Shown here piece after piece: positions 53,175 through 63,123 of a DNA stretch of 64,000 bases (positions are counted from its first letter, which is position 1; each line of letters opens with the position of its first letter). This stretch comes from Lacipirellula limnantheis (GTDB taxonomy: Bacteria; Planctomycetota; Planctomycetia; Pirellulales; Lacipirellulaceae), in NCBI RefSeq assembly GCF_007746075.1, contig NZ_CP036339.1, forward strand, positions 4,679,786 to 4,743,785. Direction: 5' to 3'. The position numbers and the translations under genes are program-made. Under the pieces are notes generated by a model. The model did not search any database, was not told the origin of the DNA, and saw only the letters and a program-made list of their open reading frames with translations.

Positions 53175-54536
53175 ATGACTGCCCCAGCCGCTAAGTCTCG
53201 CCCTCGCGTCGTTGTCGTGGGGGGAGGATTCGCTGGCTTGAACGCAGTCAAGGCGCTCAAACGTTCGCCCGTCGACGTGATCCTCATCGATCGACGCAAC
53301 TTTCATCTCTTCCAACCGCTCCTCTATCAGGTGGCTACCGGCGGCCTCTCGCCGGCGAACATCGCGGCGCCGCTCCGCTGGATCTTTTCGCGGCAGCAAA
53401 ACTGCGAAGTGATGCTCGCCGAGGTCGTCGGCTTCGATCTCGATCTGAAGCGGGTCCACACGACGCAAGGCGATGTGCCGTACGACTATCTGATCGTCGC
53501 CGCCGGTTCGCGGCATAGCTACTTTGGCCGGGACGACTGGGCCCAATTCGCCCCTGGGCTCAAAACGATTGAAGACGCCACCGATATTCGTCGTCGCGTC
53601 TATTCGGCGTTCGAGCAAGCGGAAACGGAGAGCGACCCCGCCGTGCGCCGCGCGCTACTTAACTTCGCGATCGTTGGCGGCGGACCGACCGGCGTGGAAC
53701 TTGCCGGGGCTCTCGCCGAGATTGCCCGGCACAGCCTAAAGCACGACTTCCGCCAGATCGATCCTGCCGAAGCGAGCATCACGCTGGTGGAGGCGGGCAA
53801 TCGCGTGCTCGGATCGTTCCCCGAAGATCTCTCGAAAAAAGCGCTGGCGACCCTGCACAATCTGGGAGTTCATGTTCGGACGGGGACGATGGTCACCGCG
53901 ATCGACCAGAACGGCATTGAAATGAAGTCGACGCTCGGCGCGGAGCACTGGCCGACCAAAACGGTCCTGTGGGCCGCCGGGGTCAAGGCGTCACCGCTGG
54001 GCAAGGCGCTCGCCTCGGCGTGCACCGCGGCGATCGACAGGGCAGGGCGGTTGATCGTCGAGAAAGACTTCTCGCTCGCAGGTCGACCCGACGTGTTCGT
54101 CCTGGGCGACATGTCGAGCTATTCGCATCAAGGAGGCAAGCCATTACCAGGCGTCGCTCAGCCCGCCATCCAGGAGGGACGCTTCGTCGCCAAACTCATC
54201 ACCGCGCGCCTCCGCGGAAAACAGGACCCCACGTTCCACTACAAGGATCTTGGCAACCTCGCCACGATCGGTCGCAGCGCCGCGGTGGCCGACATCAAAG
54301 GAGTCCATTTCTCGGGCTTCTTGGCTTGGTGGCTTTGGCTACTGGTCCATTTGATGCACATCGCCAATTTTCGCAATCGGCTACTTGTGCTGACGCAGTG
54401 GGCCTGGAATTACTGCACTCACGACCGCTCGGCCCGACTGATTACCGGCGACGTTCCATCCGACGACGACCTCGCGGCACTGCAAAATCTGGCGATCCCG
54501 ACCAAGCCGGCGATTACTCCTGCCCCCACGAAGTAA
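53175..54536 (+). CDS. ndh: Type II NADH dehydrogenase-like FAD oxidoreductase
   Basis: A 453-residue flavoprotein with FAD-binding GGGFAGLNAVKAL (about residues 15-28) and NAD-binding VGGGPTGVELAGALAE (about 165-180), the LIVAAGSRHSYFG strand, and the second FAD segment PDVFVLGDMSS. A C-terminal membrane-associated segment (FLAWWLWLLVHLMHIANFRNR) fits NDH-2. It oxidises NADH with quinone without pumping protons. ATG 53175 is used; a TTG at 53172 also reads in frame. Confidence 0.88.
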   Translation: MTAPAAKSRPRVVVVGGGFAGLNAVKALKRSPVDVILIDRRNFHLFQPLLYQVATGGLSPANIAAPLRWIFSRQQNCEVMLAEVVGFDLDLKRVHTTQGDVPYDYLIVAAGSRHSYFGRDDWAQFAPGLKTIEDATDIRRRVYSAFEQAETESDPAVRRALLNFAIVGGGPTGVELAGALAEIARHSLKHDFRQIDPAEASITLVEAGNRVLGSFPEDLSKKALATLHNLGVHVRTGTMVTAIDQNGIEMKSTLGAEHWPTKTVLWAAGVKASPLGKALASACTAAIDRAGRLIVEKDFSLAGRPDVFVLGDMSSYSHQGGKPLPGVAQPAIQEGRFVAKLITARLRGKQDPTFHYKDLGNLATIGRSAAVADIKGVHFSGFLAWWLWLLVHLMHIANFRNRLLVLTQWAWNYCTHDRSARLITGDVPSDDDLAALQNLAIPTKPAITPAPTK

Positions 54537-54555
54537 GCGGCCCAGCTTGGGCCGC
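54537..54555 (+). terminator. Stem-loop downstream of ndh
   Basis: GCGGCCCA (54537-54544) pairs with TGGGCCGC (54548-54555) around GCT, directly after the ndh stop codon. It is followed by CTATTACCTG and not by a T-run, so it is terminator-like but not a certain one. Confidence 0.5.
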
Positions 54556-54692
54556 CTATTACCTGTCCGCCATGACTGCCTAGACTGACCGGTTGGCTTT
54601 GAAGAGCCAGCATGGCTACGGCGTGGTGACCTGCGCCCGACTGAATCGGCATCCGCAGGGAGGCGACAAACGAGCGGAGTCTTCACCCGCTG

Positions 54693-55769
54693 CTAGTGTG
54701 GCGGCGGGACGTGGACCTCGGCAGGGGGATGCGCCGCCCCATGGTCGTCATGCGCGTCTGAGTCCTCGGCGGCGGCGTTAGGCTTGCCGTGCGCTGCTGC
54801 GTCGTCATTCGAGTCTGCTTTGCCATGCGTCCTGGCATCGTGGTGCACATCGGTTAAGCCTTGCTCGTCCGCTGCGGCGTGATCGTCGCTGGCAGCGTGC
54901 GGCGCGGGTGCCTCGTTCGATGCTCCTGACCCTCCGTGGTTATGGGCGGCTGCCGGTTCGTGTGGGTTGCCAGAGTCGGCAGGGGCATGACTAGCGTGCG
55001 TTCCGACGGCTGTGGGCGCCTCATGTGGCTGGCTGACGTCGGTGACGTCGGTCTCGACGCTACGGACCTCCGCGTGGGCCATTCCTTGGGCAGAAACGGG
55101 CTCCATGGTTGCTTCGACCGGTTCCTCTTCCGCCTTTCGTCGTTCCCATGGAATGTCAGCCAGATCGGGAAGCAAGATCACGTCAACACGCGAGTTCAAT
55201 TTCAACTCGTCAGGCGACAAGTTCGCAGCGAGCGGTTCGTTGCCCTCGGCCTGACTTAAACGAATGCGCTCGGGTTCGACGCCGAGCGTTTGCAATTCCT
55301 CACGAACTCTTTGGCAGCGGGCGAAGCACATCGCCCAGTGATCTTGGAACGGGCTGTCAGGCGGCAGCGGGCTACGAATGCAATGAGCCCGCACTTCCAC
55401 GCGATTGAGTTTGCCGGCCATCATGGGGGCGAACTCGCGCACCGATTCGAGTTGTTCCGGTTCGAGCGTCGCCGACCCTTCGGGGAACAGCAGGGTGAAC
55501 TGGTAATCGGTAACGTCGCCCGAGATCGCCAGCCGCCGTTTCTGCGGTTGGGCCGTGTGGCCGTACATCGGATCGAGCACGGGTCTGGCGGTGCCCGCAG
55601 CGCCCTTTTGGTGGCTCTTGTAAGTGGCGAACGGCTCGCGGAAATATCCGGCGACCGCCTCCTTAATGCCCGGCTTTTGACTGGTGAGCCACATCACCAT
55701 GAAAAACGCCATCATCGCGGTCACGAAGTCCGCGTAGGCCACTTTCCATGCTCCGCCGCCGCCAGCCAT
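54693..55769 (-). CDS. motB: Flagellar motor stator protein MotB with His/Asp-rich C-terminal tail
   Basis: A 358-residue MotB. The plug and helix region is GAWKVAYADFVTAMMAFFMVMWL (about 6-28, with the proton-carrying Asp in YADF), followed by a peptidoglycan-binding OmpA-type domain (about 100-225; RVEVRAHC, LGVEPERIRLSQAEGNEPLA). The last ~130 residues are an unusual tail rich in His, Asp and Ala (HHDARTHGKADSNDD, DAHDDHGAAHPPAEVH), possibly metal-binding or a flexible spacer. MotA is encoded 174 bases upstream on the same strand. Confidence 0.88.
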   Translation of the reverse strand: MAGGGGAWKVAYADFVTAMMAFFMVMWLTSQKPGIKEAVAGYFREPFATYKSHQKGAAGTARPVLDPMYGHTAQPQKRRLAISGDVTDYQFTLLFPEGSATLEPEQLESVREFAPMMAGKLNRVEVRAHCIRSPLPPDSPFQDHWAMCFARCQRVREELQTLGVEPERIRLSQAEGNEPLAANLSPDELKLNSRVDVILLPDLADIPWERRKAEEEPVEATMEPVSAQGMAHAEVRSVETDVTDVSQPHEAPTAVGTHASHAPADSGNPHEPAAAHNHGGSGASNEAPAPHAASDDHAAADEQGLTDVHHDARTHGKADSNDDAAAHGKPNAAAEDSDAHDDHGAAHPPAEVHVPPPH

Positions 55770-55779
55770 TGCAGTTCTG

Positions 55780-55930
55780 CTTTGCTATTGATTCAAGGAT
55801 TAAGACTAACCACCAAGGCACGAAGGACTCACCAAGAAGAAAAAACAAATAATAGTCGGATGATCCTTCAGCGTGCGATTGGCCTCACAAGCTGATTCTT
55901 GGTGCTGTTTATTCGTGTCTTGGCGTCCTA
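55780..55930. repeat. Imperfect inverted repeat between motA and motB
   Basis: ACCACCAAGGCACGAAGGACTC around 55809-55832 and the complement of 55895-55925 (GCCAAGACACGAATA...CACCAAGAA) are alike over about 28 bases with several mismatches and opposite orientation. It resembles the dispersed ACCAAGGCACGAAG/CTTGGTG intergenic repeats of planctomycetes. It separates the two stator genes. Confidence 0.5.
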
Positions 55931-55943
55931 GCGGTTATCTGAA

Positions 55944-56804
55944 TTAGGTCGCGTCGACTTCCTGGAACATCGCTTCGAGTTCTTCGCGCGTGGGCCGGTT
56001 TTCCGTCATGACGCCGCGACGGGCCTGGTCGATCGCCACTTTGGGCGGCAGATCGTTCGCAAAGCCGGTAATGATCGTGGCAATAGTCCGAAAGAATGCG
56101 ATTTCCGCGAGTCCGAGCAACCCCATGCGGGCCGCCAACGGGGCGACGAAGCCGTAGGACATCAAAATGCCCAGGAACGTTCCGACCAAGGCGGCGCCGA
56201 CTTTGTGTCCGATTTCTGCCGGGGGGCCGTCGATGTGCCCCATCGTGATGACGATGCCAAGCACGGCCGCGACGATGCCGAAGCCGGGCAGGCCGTCGGC
56301 CGTCGTTTGGAGGGCGTGCGTCGGCACGTGATGCTCCTCCTCGATCACCGCTAGGTCGGCGGCGAACAGGGCGGGGAGCTGCTCCTTGCGTGCCGTCCCT
56401 TCGACGAGCGGGATCAGCCCGCTGCAGATAAAGTCGCAGACGTGGTGGTTGTTCGCCACGCGCGGATACTTTGTGAAGATTGAGCTTTCGTGCGGATGGG
56501 AGACGTGCACTTCCAGCCCCAACAGTCCCTCCCGGCGAGCCGTGCGGAGCAAGTCGTACATCAGCCGAAAGAGATCGCCGTACATCGCCTTGGTAAAGGG
56601 AGAGCCCTTGATGGCTTGGATGATCCCCTTAAACAGATCAATGAGGACTTTCTTCGGCGACATCACGATGAGAGCGCCGAGCGAAGCGCCGCCGATCGTC
56701 ACGATTTCCGAGGGATGGATAAGCGCGCCGATGTGACCGCCGGCCCAGGTAAAGCCGGCGAGCACGGCGCCCACCACCACGAAACATCCGAGAATGACGA
56801 TCAT
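55944..56804 (-). CDS. motA: Flagellar motor stator protein MotA
   Basis: A 286-residue MotA with four membrane helices (about 2-20, 34-50, 170-195, 205-222). The MotA/ExbB signature is GTARKEQLPALFAADLAVIEEEHHVP with GLPGFGIVAAVLGIVITMGHI. The cytosolic C-terminus EMFQEVDAT follows. It forms the proton channel with MotB, encoded 174 bases downstream. No other flagellar genes are in the window. Confidence 0.92.
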   Translation of the reverse strand: MIVILGCFVVVGAVLAGFTWAGGHIGALIHPSEIVTIGGASLGALIVMSPKKVLIDLFKGIIQAIKGSPFTKAMYGDLFRLMYDLLRTARREGLLGLEVHVSHPHESSIFTKYPRVANNHHVCDFICSGLIPLVEGTARKEQLPALFAADLAVIEEEHHVPTHALQTTADGLPGFGIVAAVLGIVITMGHIDGPPAEIGHKVGAALVGTFLGILMSYGFVAPLAARMGLLGLAEIAFFRTIATIITGFANDLPPKVAIDQARRGVMTENRPTREELEAMFQEVDAT

Positions 56805-57285
56805 CTAGCTGTCCTAAGTCCTGCCGCCGAGATAACTCGCTGAAGATCGGCCTAGGTTGGCGCCGCAACAGGGAAATCTACGCTCCCGCGGCGCACGGTT
56901 CCTCCGGCGGGCGGCACGCGTCGGGAGACGCCGAGCCACGAAAATGTAGGTCACCCGCAGCGGCACGAGGGCGTCGCGTCAGGGATAACGACGGTAGGGG
57001 TTGCAGCGGCGAAGTGGTCCATGGTGCGAGTCAGTTCGCGGCCTGACGTCTGTCGCCGAGTTGTCAGCGGGCGCGCCCAAAGCGGGATCCCGAGGCGGCG
57101 AGTTCCGCGAGCGAATCAGCGAGAATTATGGGGAATGCGCGGTTTTCAGGGGCTTAGAGGGGGGCGTCTCGACCTAGCCAGGTGGATAGTCGCTTCACCA
57201 CCAACCACGACAATTCGAGTATCATGCATGGACCTGCCGTGGCGTTCGAGCCGCAGCGGAGCTTTTCACAGGAGGGGATCGAGCC
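56805..57285. other. Divergent promoter region
   Basis: About 480 bases between motA (minus) and the DUF1549 gene (plus). It must hold both promoters; I see no strong consensus boxes, repeats or small genes. Confidence 0.5.
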
Positions 57286-59706
57286 GTGGGCGGCGACTGG
57301 AAACCCAAATTGACGCGGACGGCGACGCGCGTGGCGAAGTATCCGTCCGCCTGCTCGTTTTGGGTAGGACTAGCTGCGGCGTTGATCGCCAGCAGCGCGT
57401 ACGGCGCCGAGGTCCCAAGCTATAACCGCGATGTCCGCCCGATCTTGTCGGATCGCTGCTTCGCGTGTCACGGCCCCGATTCTGGAAAACGCGCCGCCAG
57501 TCTGCGGCTCGACACCGAAGAGGGCGCGCACGAGCTGGCGATTATTGCCGGGGACGCCGAGGCGAGCGAGCTCATCGGCCGTGTCACGACTGACGACCCC
57601 GATACCCAGATGCCGCCAGTCGACTCAAAGAAGCCTCGCCTATCGACTCGGGAGATTGATGTTCTCCGCCGCTGGATCGACGCTGGCGCCCAGTATGAAC
57701 CGCACTGGGCGTACGTCCCGCCGATCCGCAACGAACCGCCTGCCGTTCGGCAAAACGATTGGCCGCGAAATGAGATCGACCAGTTCGTGCTGGCCCGGCT
57801 CGAGCGAGCCGGGCTGGTCCCCTCAGCAGAAGCCGATCCCGCGACGCTCGTCCGCCGGGTGTACTTCGACCTTACTGGATTGCCTCCCACGCCGGAGCAG
57901 GCGGATGAGTTCATCGAAGATCGCACTCCCGGCGCTTACGAAAGGCTGGTCGATCGCCTCCTCGCCTCGGAGGCTTACGGCGAGCGTATGGCGTCGTGGT
58001 GGTTTGACCTGGTCCGCTATGCGAACACGGTTGGTTACCACGGCGATCAGGAGCACCGGATCACGCCCTACCGCGATTACGTGATCAAGTCGTTTAACGA
58101 GAACCTGCCGTTCGACCAGTTCACGATTGAGCAACTCGCGGGTGATCTACTGCCCAATCCCACCATGTGGCAGCGGGTGGCAAGCGGCTACAACCGGCTC
58201 CTGCAAACGACGCATGAAGGGGGGGCACAAGACGCGGAGTACCGCGCCAAACACAACGCCGATCGTGTCCGCAACGTGTCCGAGACCTGGCTCGGCGCCT
58301 CGATTGGCTGCGCGGAGTGCCACGACCACAAGTTCGATCCCTACTCGACGGAAGACTTTTACAGCCTTGGGGCGATCTTCGCCGATGTCGATCACTGGGG
58401 CTCCTTCGAGAAGGTGTCGAAAAACACTAATCCGACGGAACGGCCGCCTGAGATGTTGGCCTGGACGCTGCCGACATACCGCAGCATCGTCGAGGTCGAC
58501 GCGAAAATTGCTGAGCTGGAAGAATCGCTCGATGGGACGCTGGTCGACGGGAAGTGGCAAGACCTGCGCAAGCAACTCATGGAGCGGCAAACCGACCGAG
58601 TCAAGCTGGAAGGAGAATTCGAGCCGACGATGGTCACCGAGGCGATTGAGCCACGTGAATGTCGTGTGTTGCCGCGGGGCAACTGGATGGACCAGTCGGG
58701 CAAGGTCGTCACGCCGGGCGTACCGCATTTTATGACGCAGATCGAAACAGACGGCCGGCGCGTTAGCCGGCTGGATCTGGCGAGATGGCTCGTCTCGCGG
58801 CAGCAACCCCTGACGGCGCGTGTGGAAGTCAATCGCCTCTGGCAGCGATTGTTCGGCGCGGGGCTCTCGAAGACGGTAATCGATCTCGGCGCTCAGGGCG
58901 AGTGGCCGGTAAACCAGGAGCTGCTCGATTGGCTGGCCATCGAGTTCATGGAAAGCGGCTGGGACGTCAAGCACATCTTGAAGTTAATGGTCACGTCGGC
59001 AGCCTATCGGCAGTCATCGCTGCCGCGCGAGGAACTCGACGCGATCGATCCTGAAAATCGATTGGTCGCTCGCCAATCTCGATTCCGGCTCGACGCCGAG
59101 GAGATTCGTGACAACGCGCTTGCTGTGAGCGGGCTCCTCGTGATGCAGACCGGCGGCGGCGTCTCGCGGCCGTATCAGCCGGCGGGTTACTACGCGCCGC
59201 TGAATTTTCCCGAGCGGGAGTATCAGCCGACGCTCGACCGTGAGCAGTTCCGACGTTCGGTGTACGTTCACTGGCAACGGCAATTCTTGCACCCCTGGCT
59301 ATTGGCGTTCGATGCACCGACCCGCGAGGAGTGCACGGCCCAGCGACCAATCTCCAACACGCCGAGCGCCGCCTTGGTGCTGCTGAATGATCCTTCGTTC
59401 GTGGAGGCGGCGCGCGTCCTGGCAACAAAGACGCTTGAAGCAACCGCTTTGAGTGATGCTGTGCGGCTGGAACGCATTTGGCGCCGCGTTGTCGGACGCC
59501 CGGCGAAGATTGAAGAGATCTCGCTGCTACAGGGGTTGTTGGAAAAGCACCGCGCGCACTACGCAGCACGCCAATCCGATGCCGCAGCGCTGCTACGAGT
59601 AGGAATGACGGAAGCCGACGCGCAGCTCAATCCCGCAGAGCTGGCGGCGTGGACTTCGGTCTGTCGCGCCTTGCTAAACTTGAACGAGACGATTTCACGA
59701 AACTAG
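57286..59706 (+). CDS. DUF1549/DUF1553 protein with PSCyt1 domain
   Basis: An 806-residue secreted protein. The haem motif CFACH (58-62) is in the PSCyt1 domain, then DUF1549 (FVLARLERAGLVPSAEADPATL, CAECHDHKFDPYSTEDFY) and C-terminal DUF1553 (RLDLARWLVSRQQPLTARVEVNRLW). GTG 57286 starts the protein with an unusually charged pre-sequence before the signal helix. It lacks the beta-sandwich insertion of the 23935 homologue. It forms an operon with the DUF1501 gene that follows within a few bases. Confidence 0.88.
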   Translation: MGGDWKPKLTRTATRVAKYPSACSFWVGLAAALIASSAYGAEVPSYNRDVRPILSDRCFACHGPDSGKRAASLRLDTEEGAHELAIIAGDAEASELIGRVTTDDPDTQMPPVDSKKPRLSTREIDVLRRWIDAGAQYEPHWAYVPPIRNEPPAVRQNDWPRNEIDQFVLARLERAGLVPSAEADPATLVRRVYFDLTGLPPTPEQADEFIEDRTPGAYERLVDRLLASEAYGERMASWWFDLVRYANTVGYHGDQEHRITPYRDYVIKSFNENLPFDQFTIEQLAGDLLPNPTMWQRVASGYNRLLQTTHEGGAQDAEYRAKHNADRVRNVSETWLGASIGCAECHDHKFDPYSTEDFYSLGAIFADVDHWGSFEKVSKNTNPTERPPEMLAWTLPTYRSIVEVDAKIAELEESLDGTLVDGKWQDLRKQLMERQTDRVKLEGEFEPTMVTEAIEPRECRVLPRGNWMDQSGKVVTPGVPHFMTQIETDGRRVSRLDLARWLVSRQQPLTARVEVNRLWQRLFGAGLSKTVIDLGAQGEWPVNQELLDWLAIEFMESGWDVKHILKLMVTSAAYRQSSLPREELDAIDPENRLVARQSRFRLDAEEIRDNALAVSGLLVMQTGGGVSRPYQPAGYYAPLNFPEREYQPTLDREQFRRSVYVHWQRQFLHPWLLAFDAPTREECTAQRPISNTPSAALVLLNDPSFVEAARVLATKTLEATALSDAVRLERIWRRVVGRPAKIEEISLLQGLLEKHRAHYAARQSDAAALLRVGMTEADAQLNPAELAAWTSVCRALLNLNETISRN

Positions 59707-59743
59707 TTTGTCCTCCGAGTTCGGCCTGATCACGCGACTTGCC

Positions 59744-61222
59744 ATGACGCCAGAACAATACGCCGCCTGGGAAAGACTCGTCGATCGCCGCACATTCTTC
59801 GGACGCACTTCGCTAGGCTTAGGCGCCATGGCGCTGGCCGGCTTGATGCAGCGAAATGTCCGAGCGGCCCGCGTGCAGCAGGGCAGCGGCTCCGCGGAAC
59901 CAGGGCGCGGTTCGCGCGGCCTCGTCGATCCGCTGCATTTCGCGCCGAAAGCGAGGCGGGTCATTTTCCTCTGCATGGCGGGCGGTCCGTCGCAATTCGA
60001 AACCTTCGACGAAAAGCCAAAGCTCGCGGAGTTGCATGGGCAGCCAATGCCCGAGTCGTACACCAAGGGCCAGCCGATCGCGCAACTGCAAGGAAGCGCC
60101 TTGCTTGCCCTGAGACCGCTCGCCAAGTTCCAGCGCCACGGCCAGTCAGGCCAGCAAATCAGCGAGTTGCTTCCCCAGATCGGCGAGATTGCGGATGACA
60201 TCTGCATCATCCGCTCGATGCAAACAGAGCAGATCAATCACGACCCGGCCCAAACCTTTCTGAATGCGGGCACAAGCGTTTCGGGGCGACCGAGCATGGG
60301 GGCGTGGATCAACTACGGACTCGGGAGCGAAACCGACGACCTGCCGGGCTTCATCGTGATGAAGAGTCTGGCGGACAGCCGTCCGCCGCAACCAATTTCG
60401 TCTCGCCAGTGGCACAGCGGGTTCCTACCCAGCCGTTTTCAGGGCGTTCCCGTATACTCTCAGAATGACCCGGTTCACTTTGTCACCAATCCTCCGGGCG
60501 TCGATCGACAGCGGCAACTTGACGTGATCGAGACGGTCAATGGATTGAACCGCATTCGGGACATTGACGAGCAGAATCCGGAGATTGCCGCACGAATTGC
60601 GCAGTACGAATTGGCGTTTCGCATGCAGGCGAGCGTGCCGGGGCTCGTTAACATCTCCGACGAGCCCCAACACGTGCTCGACATGTACGGCGTGAAGGGG
60701 GCCGACGGCTCGTTCGCCTACAACTGCCTGCTAGCGCGGCGGATGGCGGAGCGCGGCGTGAGATTTATCCAGCTCTATCATCGCGGATGGGACCATCACA
60801 ACGGGATCAGCAAGTACATTTCGGAGGCATGCTTATCGAGCGACCAGCCGAGCGCCGCTCTCATCGCCGACTTGAAGCAGCGGGGCATGCTGGAAGACAC
60901 GCTCGTCGTGTGGGGTGGAGAGTTCGGCCGCACGCCCATGGCGCAAGGGGACGTCGACGGCGATGCGGTCGGTCGCGATCACCACATTCGCGGCTTTTCG
61001 ATGTGGCTGGCCGGCGGCGGGATTCGGCCCGGGATCACCTATGGCGCTACGGACGAGCTCGGCTACTACGCGGCAGAGAACCCGGTGCACATCCACGACC
61101 TGCACGCGACGATGATGCGCCTGTTAGGGATCGATCACGAGCGGCTCACCTATCGCTATCAGGGGCGCGATTTCAGGCTCACGGACGTTGCCGGCCACGT
61201 GGTTGACGGGATCTTGGCATAG
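59744..61222 (+). CDS. DUF1501 protein
   Basis: A 492-residue DUF1501 protein, the third in the window. It opens with the RRTFFGRTSLGLGA twin-arginine-like segment, then VIFLCMAGGPSQFETFDEKP, FAYNCLLARRMAERGVRFIQL and WGGEFGRTPMAQGDVDGDAVGRDHH. ATG 59744 is given; TTG 59708, two bases after the DUF1549 stop, would also fit. It is the partner of the upstream gene and close in sequence to the 27209 protein. Confidence 0.88.
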   Translation: MTPEQYAAWERLVDRRTFFGRTSLGLGAMALAGLMQRNVRAARVQQGSGSAEPGRGSRGLVDPLHFAPKARRVIFLCMAGGPSQFETFDEKPKLAELHGQPMPESYTKGQPIAQLQGSALLALRPLAKFQRHGQSGQQISELLPQIGEIADDICIIRSMQTEQINHDPAQTFLNAGTSVSGRPSMGAWINYGLGSETDDLPGFIVMKSLADSRPPQPISSRQWHSGFLPSRFQGVPVYSQNDPVHFVTNPPGVDRQRQLDVIETVNGLNRIRDIDEQNPEIAARIAQYELAFRMQASVPGLVNISDEPQHVLDMYGVKGADGSFAYNCLLARRMAERGVRFIQLYHRGWDHHNGISKYISEACLSSDQPSAALIADLKQRGMLEDTLVVWGGEFGRTPMAQGDVDGDAVGRDHHIRGFSMWLAGGGIRPGITYGATDELGYYAAENPVHIHDLHATMMRLLGIDHERLTYRYQGRDFRLTDVAGHVVDGILA

Positions 61223-61347
61223 CCCGTTGCCGCGACTACAAGTGCGCGCGGTGCGCTCCCTCGAAGCTCCGCTGATCGCGTGGCGCGACTCAGCGGACTT
61301 CGCGTCCCGAAAGCGAGGAGCGGCGACGAGATGAGTCCAAGCAACTT

Positions 61348-61713
61348 TCATCGCAAGCTCGCATGCCCCGCCGATTCGTAGCAGAGTCTCTCGATCGCTT
61401 CGTCCAGCGTCTCGCACAGGACGAAGAACTCGCTGAATCCGGTGGCGTCAACGGTTGCCCGGAGGTCGCGGTTCAGGCCGACAAGTGCGATTTCCCCTCC
61501 ACGACAGGAGGCCTGGTGGTAAAGCTGGAGCAGCATCCGAAAGCCGGCTTCCGGTACGTCATCGATCTCCGTCAAGTCGACCACGATGCTACGTGCGGAT
61601 TCAAATGCCGCAGACAGCTCCTCCTGGTAACTCGGCGCATTGCGGCGAGTGATCGCGCCGTTGAACGTGGCAATCAGTACGTCGCCATAGGTTTCGTACG
61701 CAAGGCTGCTCAT
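61348..61713 (-). CDS. STAS-domain anti-sigma-factor-antagonist-like protein
   Basis: A 121-residue STAS protein. The core is VLIATFNGAITRRNAPSYQEEL, then ARSIVVDLTEIDDVPEAGFRMLLQLYHQA, and GLNRDLRATVDATGFSEFF. The usual phosphorylatable Ser of SpoIIAA-type proteins is replaced by the DVPEAGF sequence, so partner-switching phosphorylation is doubtful. ATG 61713 begins the domain; the frame runs to 61767. No anti-sigma factor is near. Confidence 0.75.
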   Translation of the reverse strand: MSSLAYETYGDVLIATFNGAITRRNAPSYQEELSAAFESARSIVVDLTEIDDVPEAGFRMLLQLYHQASCRGGEIALVGLNRDLRATVDATGFSEFFVLCETLDEAIERLCYESAGHASLR

Positions 61714-61968
61714 TGAATCGCTTACCGCCGTCGGGTGAGTGGGTTTCGCCGGCTGACTGAAAACCATAGGTCACCGGCGCGACTCGACGGAATGCGATGC
61801 GGTTGTCCCCCCCGTCGCGTTGACGAGCGGCAACGGCCACATGACCTTCGTTGCCAAAAAGCAACGCGCAGGGTCGCCGCCGGGCCGAAATCGCCGCAGA
61901 AATGCCGGCGACGTGCGGCAAAGAAAAGGCGGCGCAACTGCCCGTCCGGTAAACTGCGGCTCTGCGTG

Positions 61969-62946
61969 CTATCGCGACAGCATAATGCCGGTCATGAGCG
62001 ACGCCGTGCCGAGGCTGCCGGAATCGAAGCCGCCAAATTCGATCCAATCGTTGGCAAATTCGACGTCGGCCGTCCAGAGGACGTTGCACGTACTGTAGGT
62101 GCGTTTGAGGATGATCGCTTCCGTGCCGAGCAGCAGTCCGCCGAACGTGTCGGTGTTGAGGTAGTTGGACCTGACCGTACTTCCTGGCGTGACAGGGACA
62201 ATCAGTTCTTGAAGGAATCGCCCTCGCACCGAACCGACGCGCCCGCCGAACCGGGTCGCAAATCTCAACTGCGGATCGCCTTGTCGATCGTCTACGACGT
62301 CGCCCCAATACCAGCCTAACGCCAAGTTCACGCCGGCCCGTTTCACCTCCGTCAGATTGACGGAGAATGCGCCGACGACTGGGATCGGGTTGACCACGCC
62401 AGCGGCGTTTGTCTCCACGCCGTTCAAGACTCGGTGGGTATTGCCCACGGCCGACAGATACCCGCCGCCGAAATCGAAGAACATTCGCCCCGGCGCCAGT
62501 CCGGGGGCGAGCGGTTGCCGGAAGCCGCCATTGATCCCCCAGCCAAGCTTCTGACCGCCTTCGAGTAGGCCTTCGCCGACCACGAAATCGACGCCATAGC
62601 GGAGATAGGGACCGGAGATCCAGCCGATCGGCATGTTGCCGTACGAATGGTCGGGTTGATCCGCCGGGTCGACGCCGAACGGTACATTGTAGGAGGGCGC
62701 ATAGGGCGTACTTACCAACGCTTCTGGTTCGACGAGCGGTTGCTGGAGCGCCTGTTCGCCCTCAAGCGGGGATGAACTTTCCAGCGACTCTTCCGCTGCT
62801 ACAGCGGCGGCAGAATTCTCGCCGTCGATGAATTCCAGCAGCGTCGCTTCTCCACGCGCAGCCGCCGACCAGCAGCAGGCCAAGCACCACGCAGCGAGCG
62901 TGAGCAGTGACCGGCGCCGAATCCCGCTCGCCTTCCGGCGCAACAT
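61969..62946 (-). CDS. Putative outer-membrane beta-barrel protein
   Basis: A 325-residue exported protein. The signal peptide (SLLTLAAWCLACCWSAAARGEA) leads to an acidic linker (about 30-85). The rest alternates hydrophobic and polar residues with many Gly and aromatic positions (GGYLSAVGNTHRVL, LALGWYWGDVVDD, GIMLSR at the end), as in planctomycete outer-membrane porins. I cannot assign a family with certainty. ATG 62946 begins the signal peptide; the frame stays open to 63018. It may be an adhesin or porin. Confidence 0.55.
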   Translation of the reverse strand: MLRRKASGIRRRSLLTLAAWCLACCWSAAARGEATLLEFIDGENSAAAVAAEESLESSSPLEGEQALQQPLVEPEALVSTPYAPSYNVPFGVDPADQPDHSYGNMPIGWISGPYLRYGVDFVVGEGLLEGGQKLGWGINGGFRQPLAPGLAPGRMFFDFGGGYLSAVGNTHRVLNGVETNAAGVVNPIPVVGAFSVNLTEVKRAGVNLALGWYWGDVVDDRQGDPQLRFATRFGGRVGSVRGRFLQELIVPVTPGSTVRSNYLNTDTFGGLLLGTEAIILKRTYSTCNVLWTADVEFANDWIEFGGFDSGSLGTASLMTGIMLSR

Positions 62947-63123
62947 GGGGTTGGAGCTGAGCACGATGAGAAATGTCCGACGAGGCGCATGGCTGGATCG
63001 CTGGCAGCGCGATCTCATGCGTTAGTTCGACGCCGCGCGTTGGCGGAGTTTAGCGATTCTGGTCTCTTTGCCAGCTAGCGTCGCCGGCGCCAAAGCCGAC
63101 GTTACCGCCGCCAAAGTCGCCTG

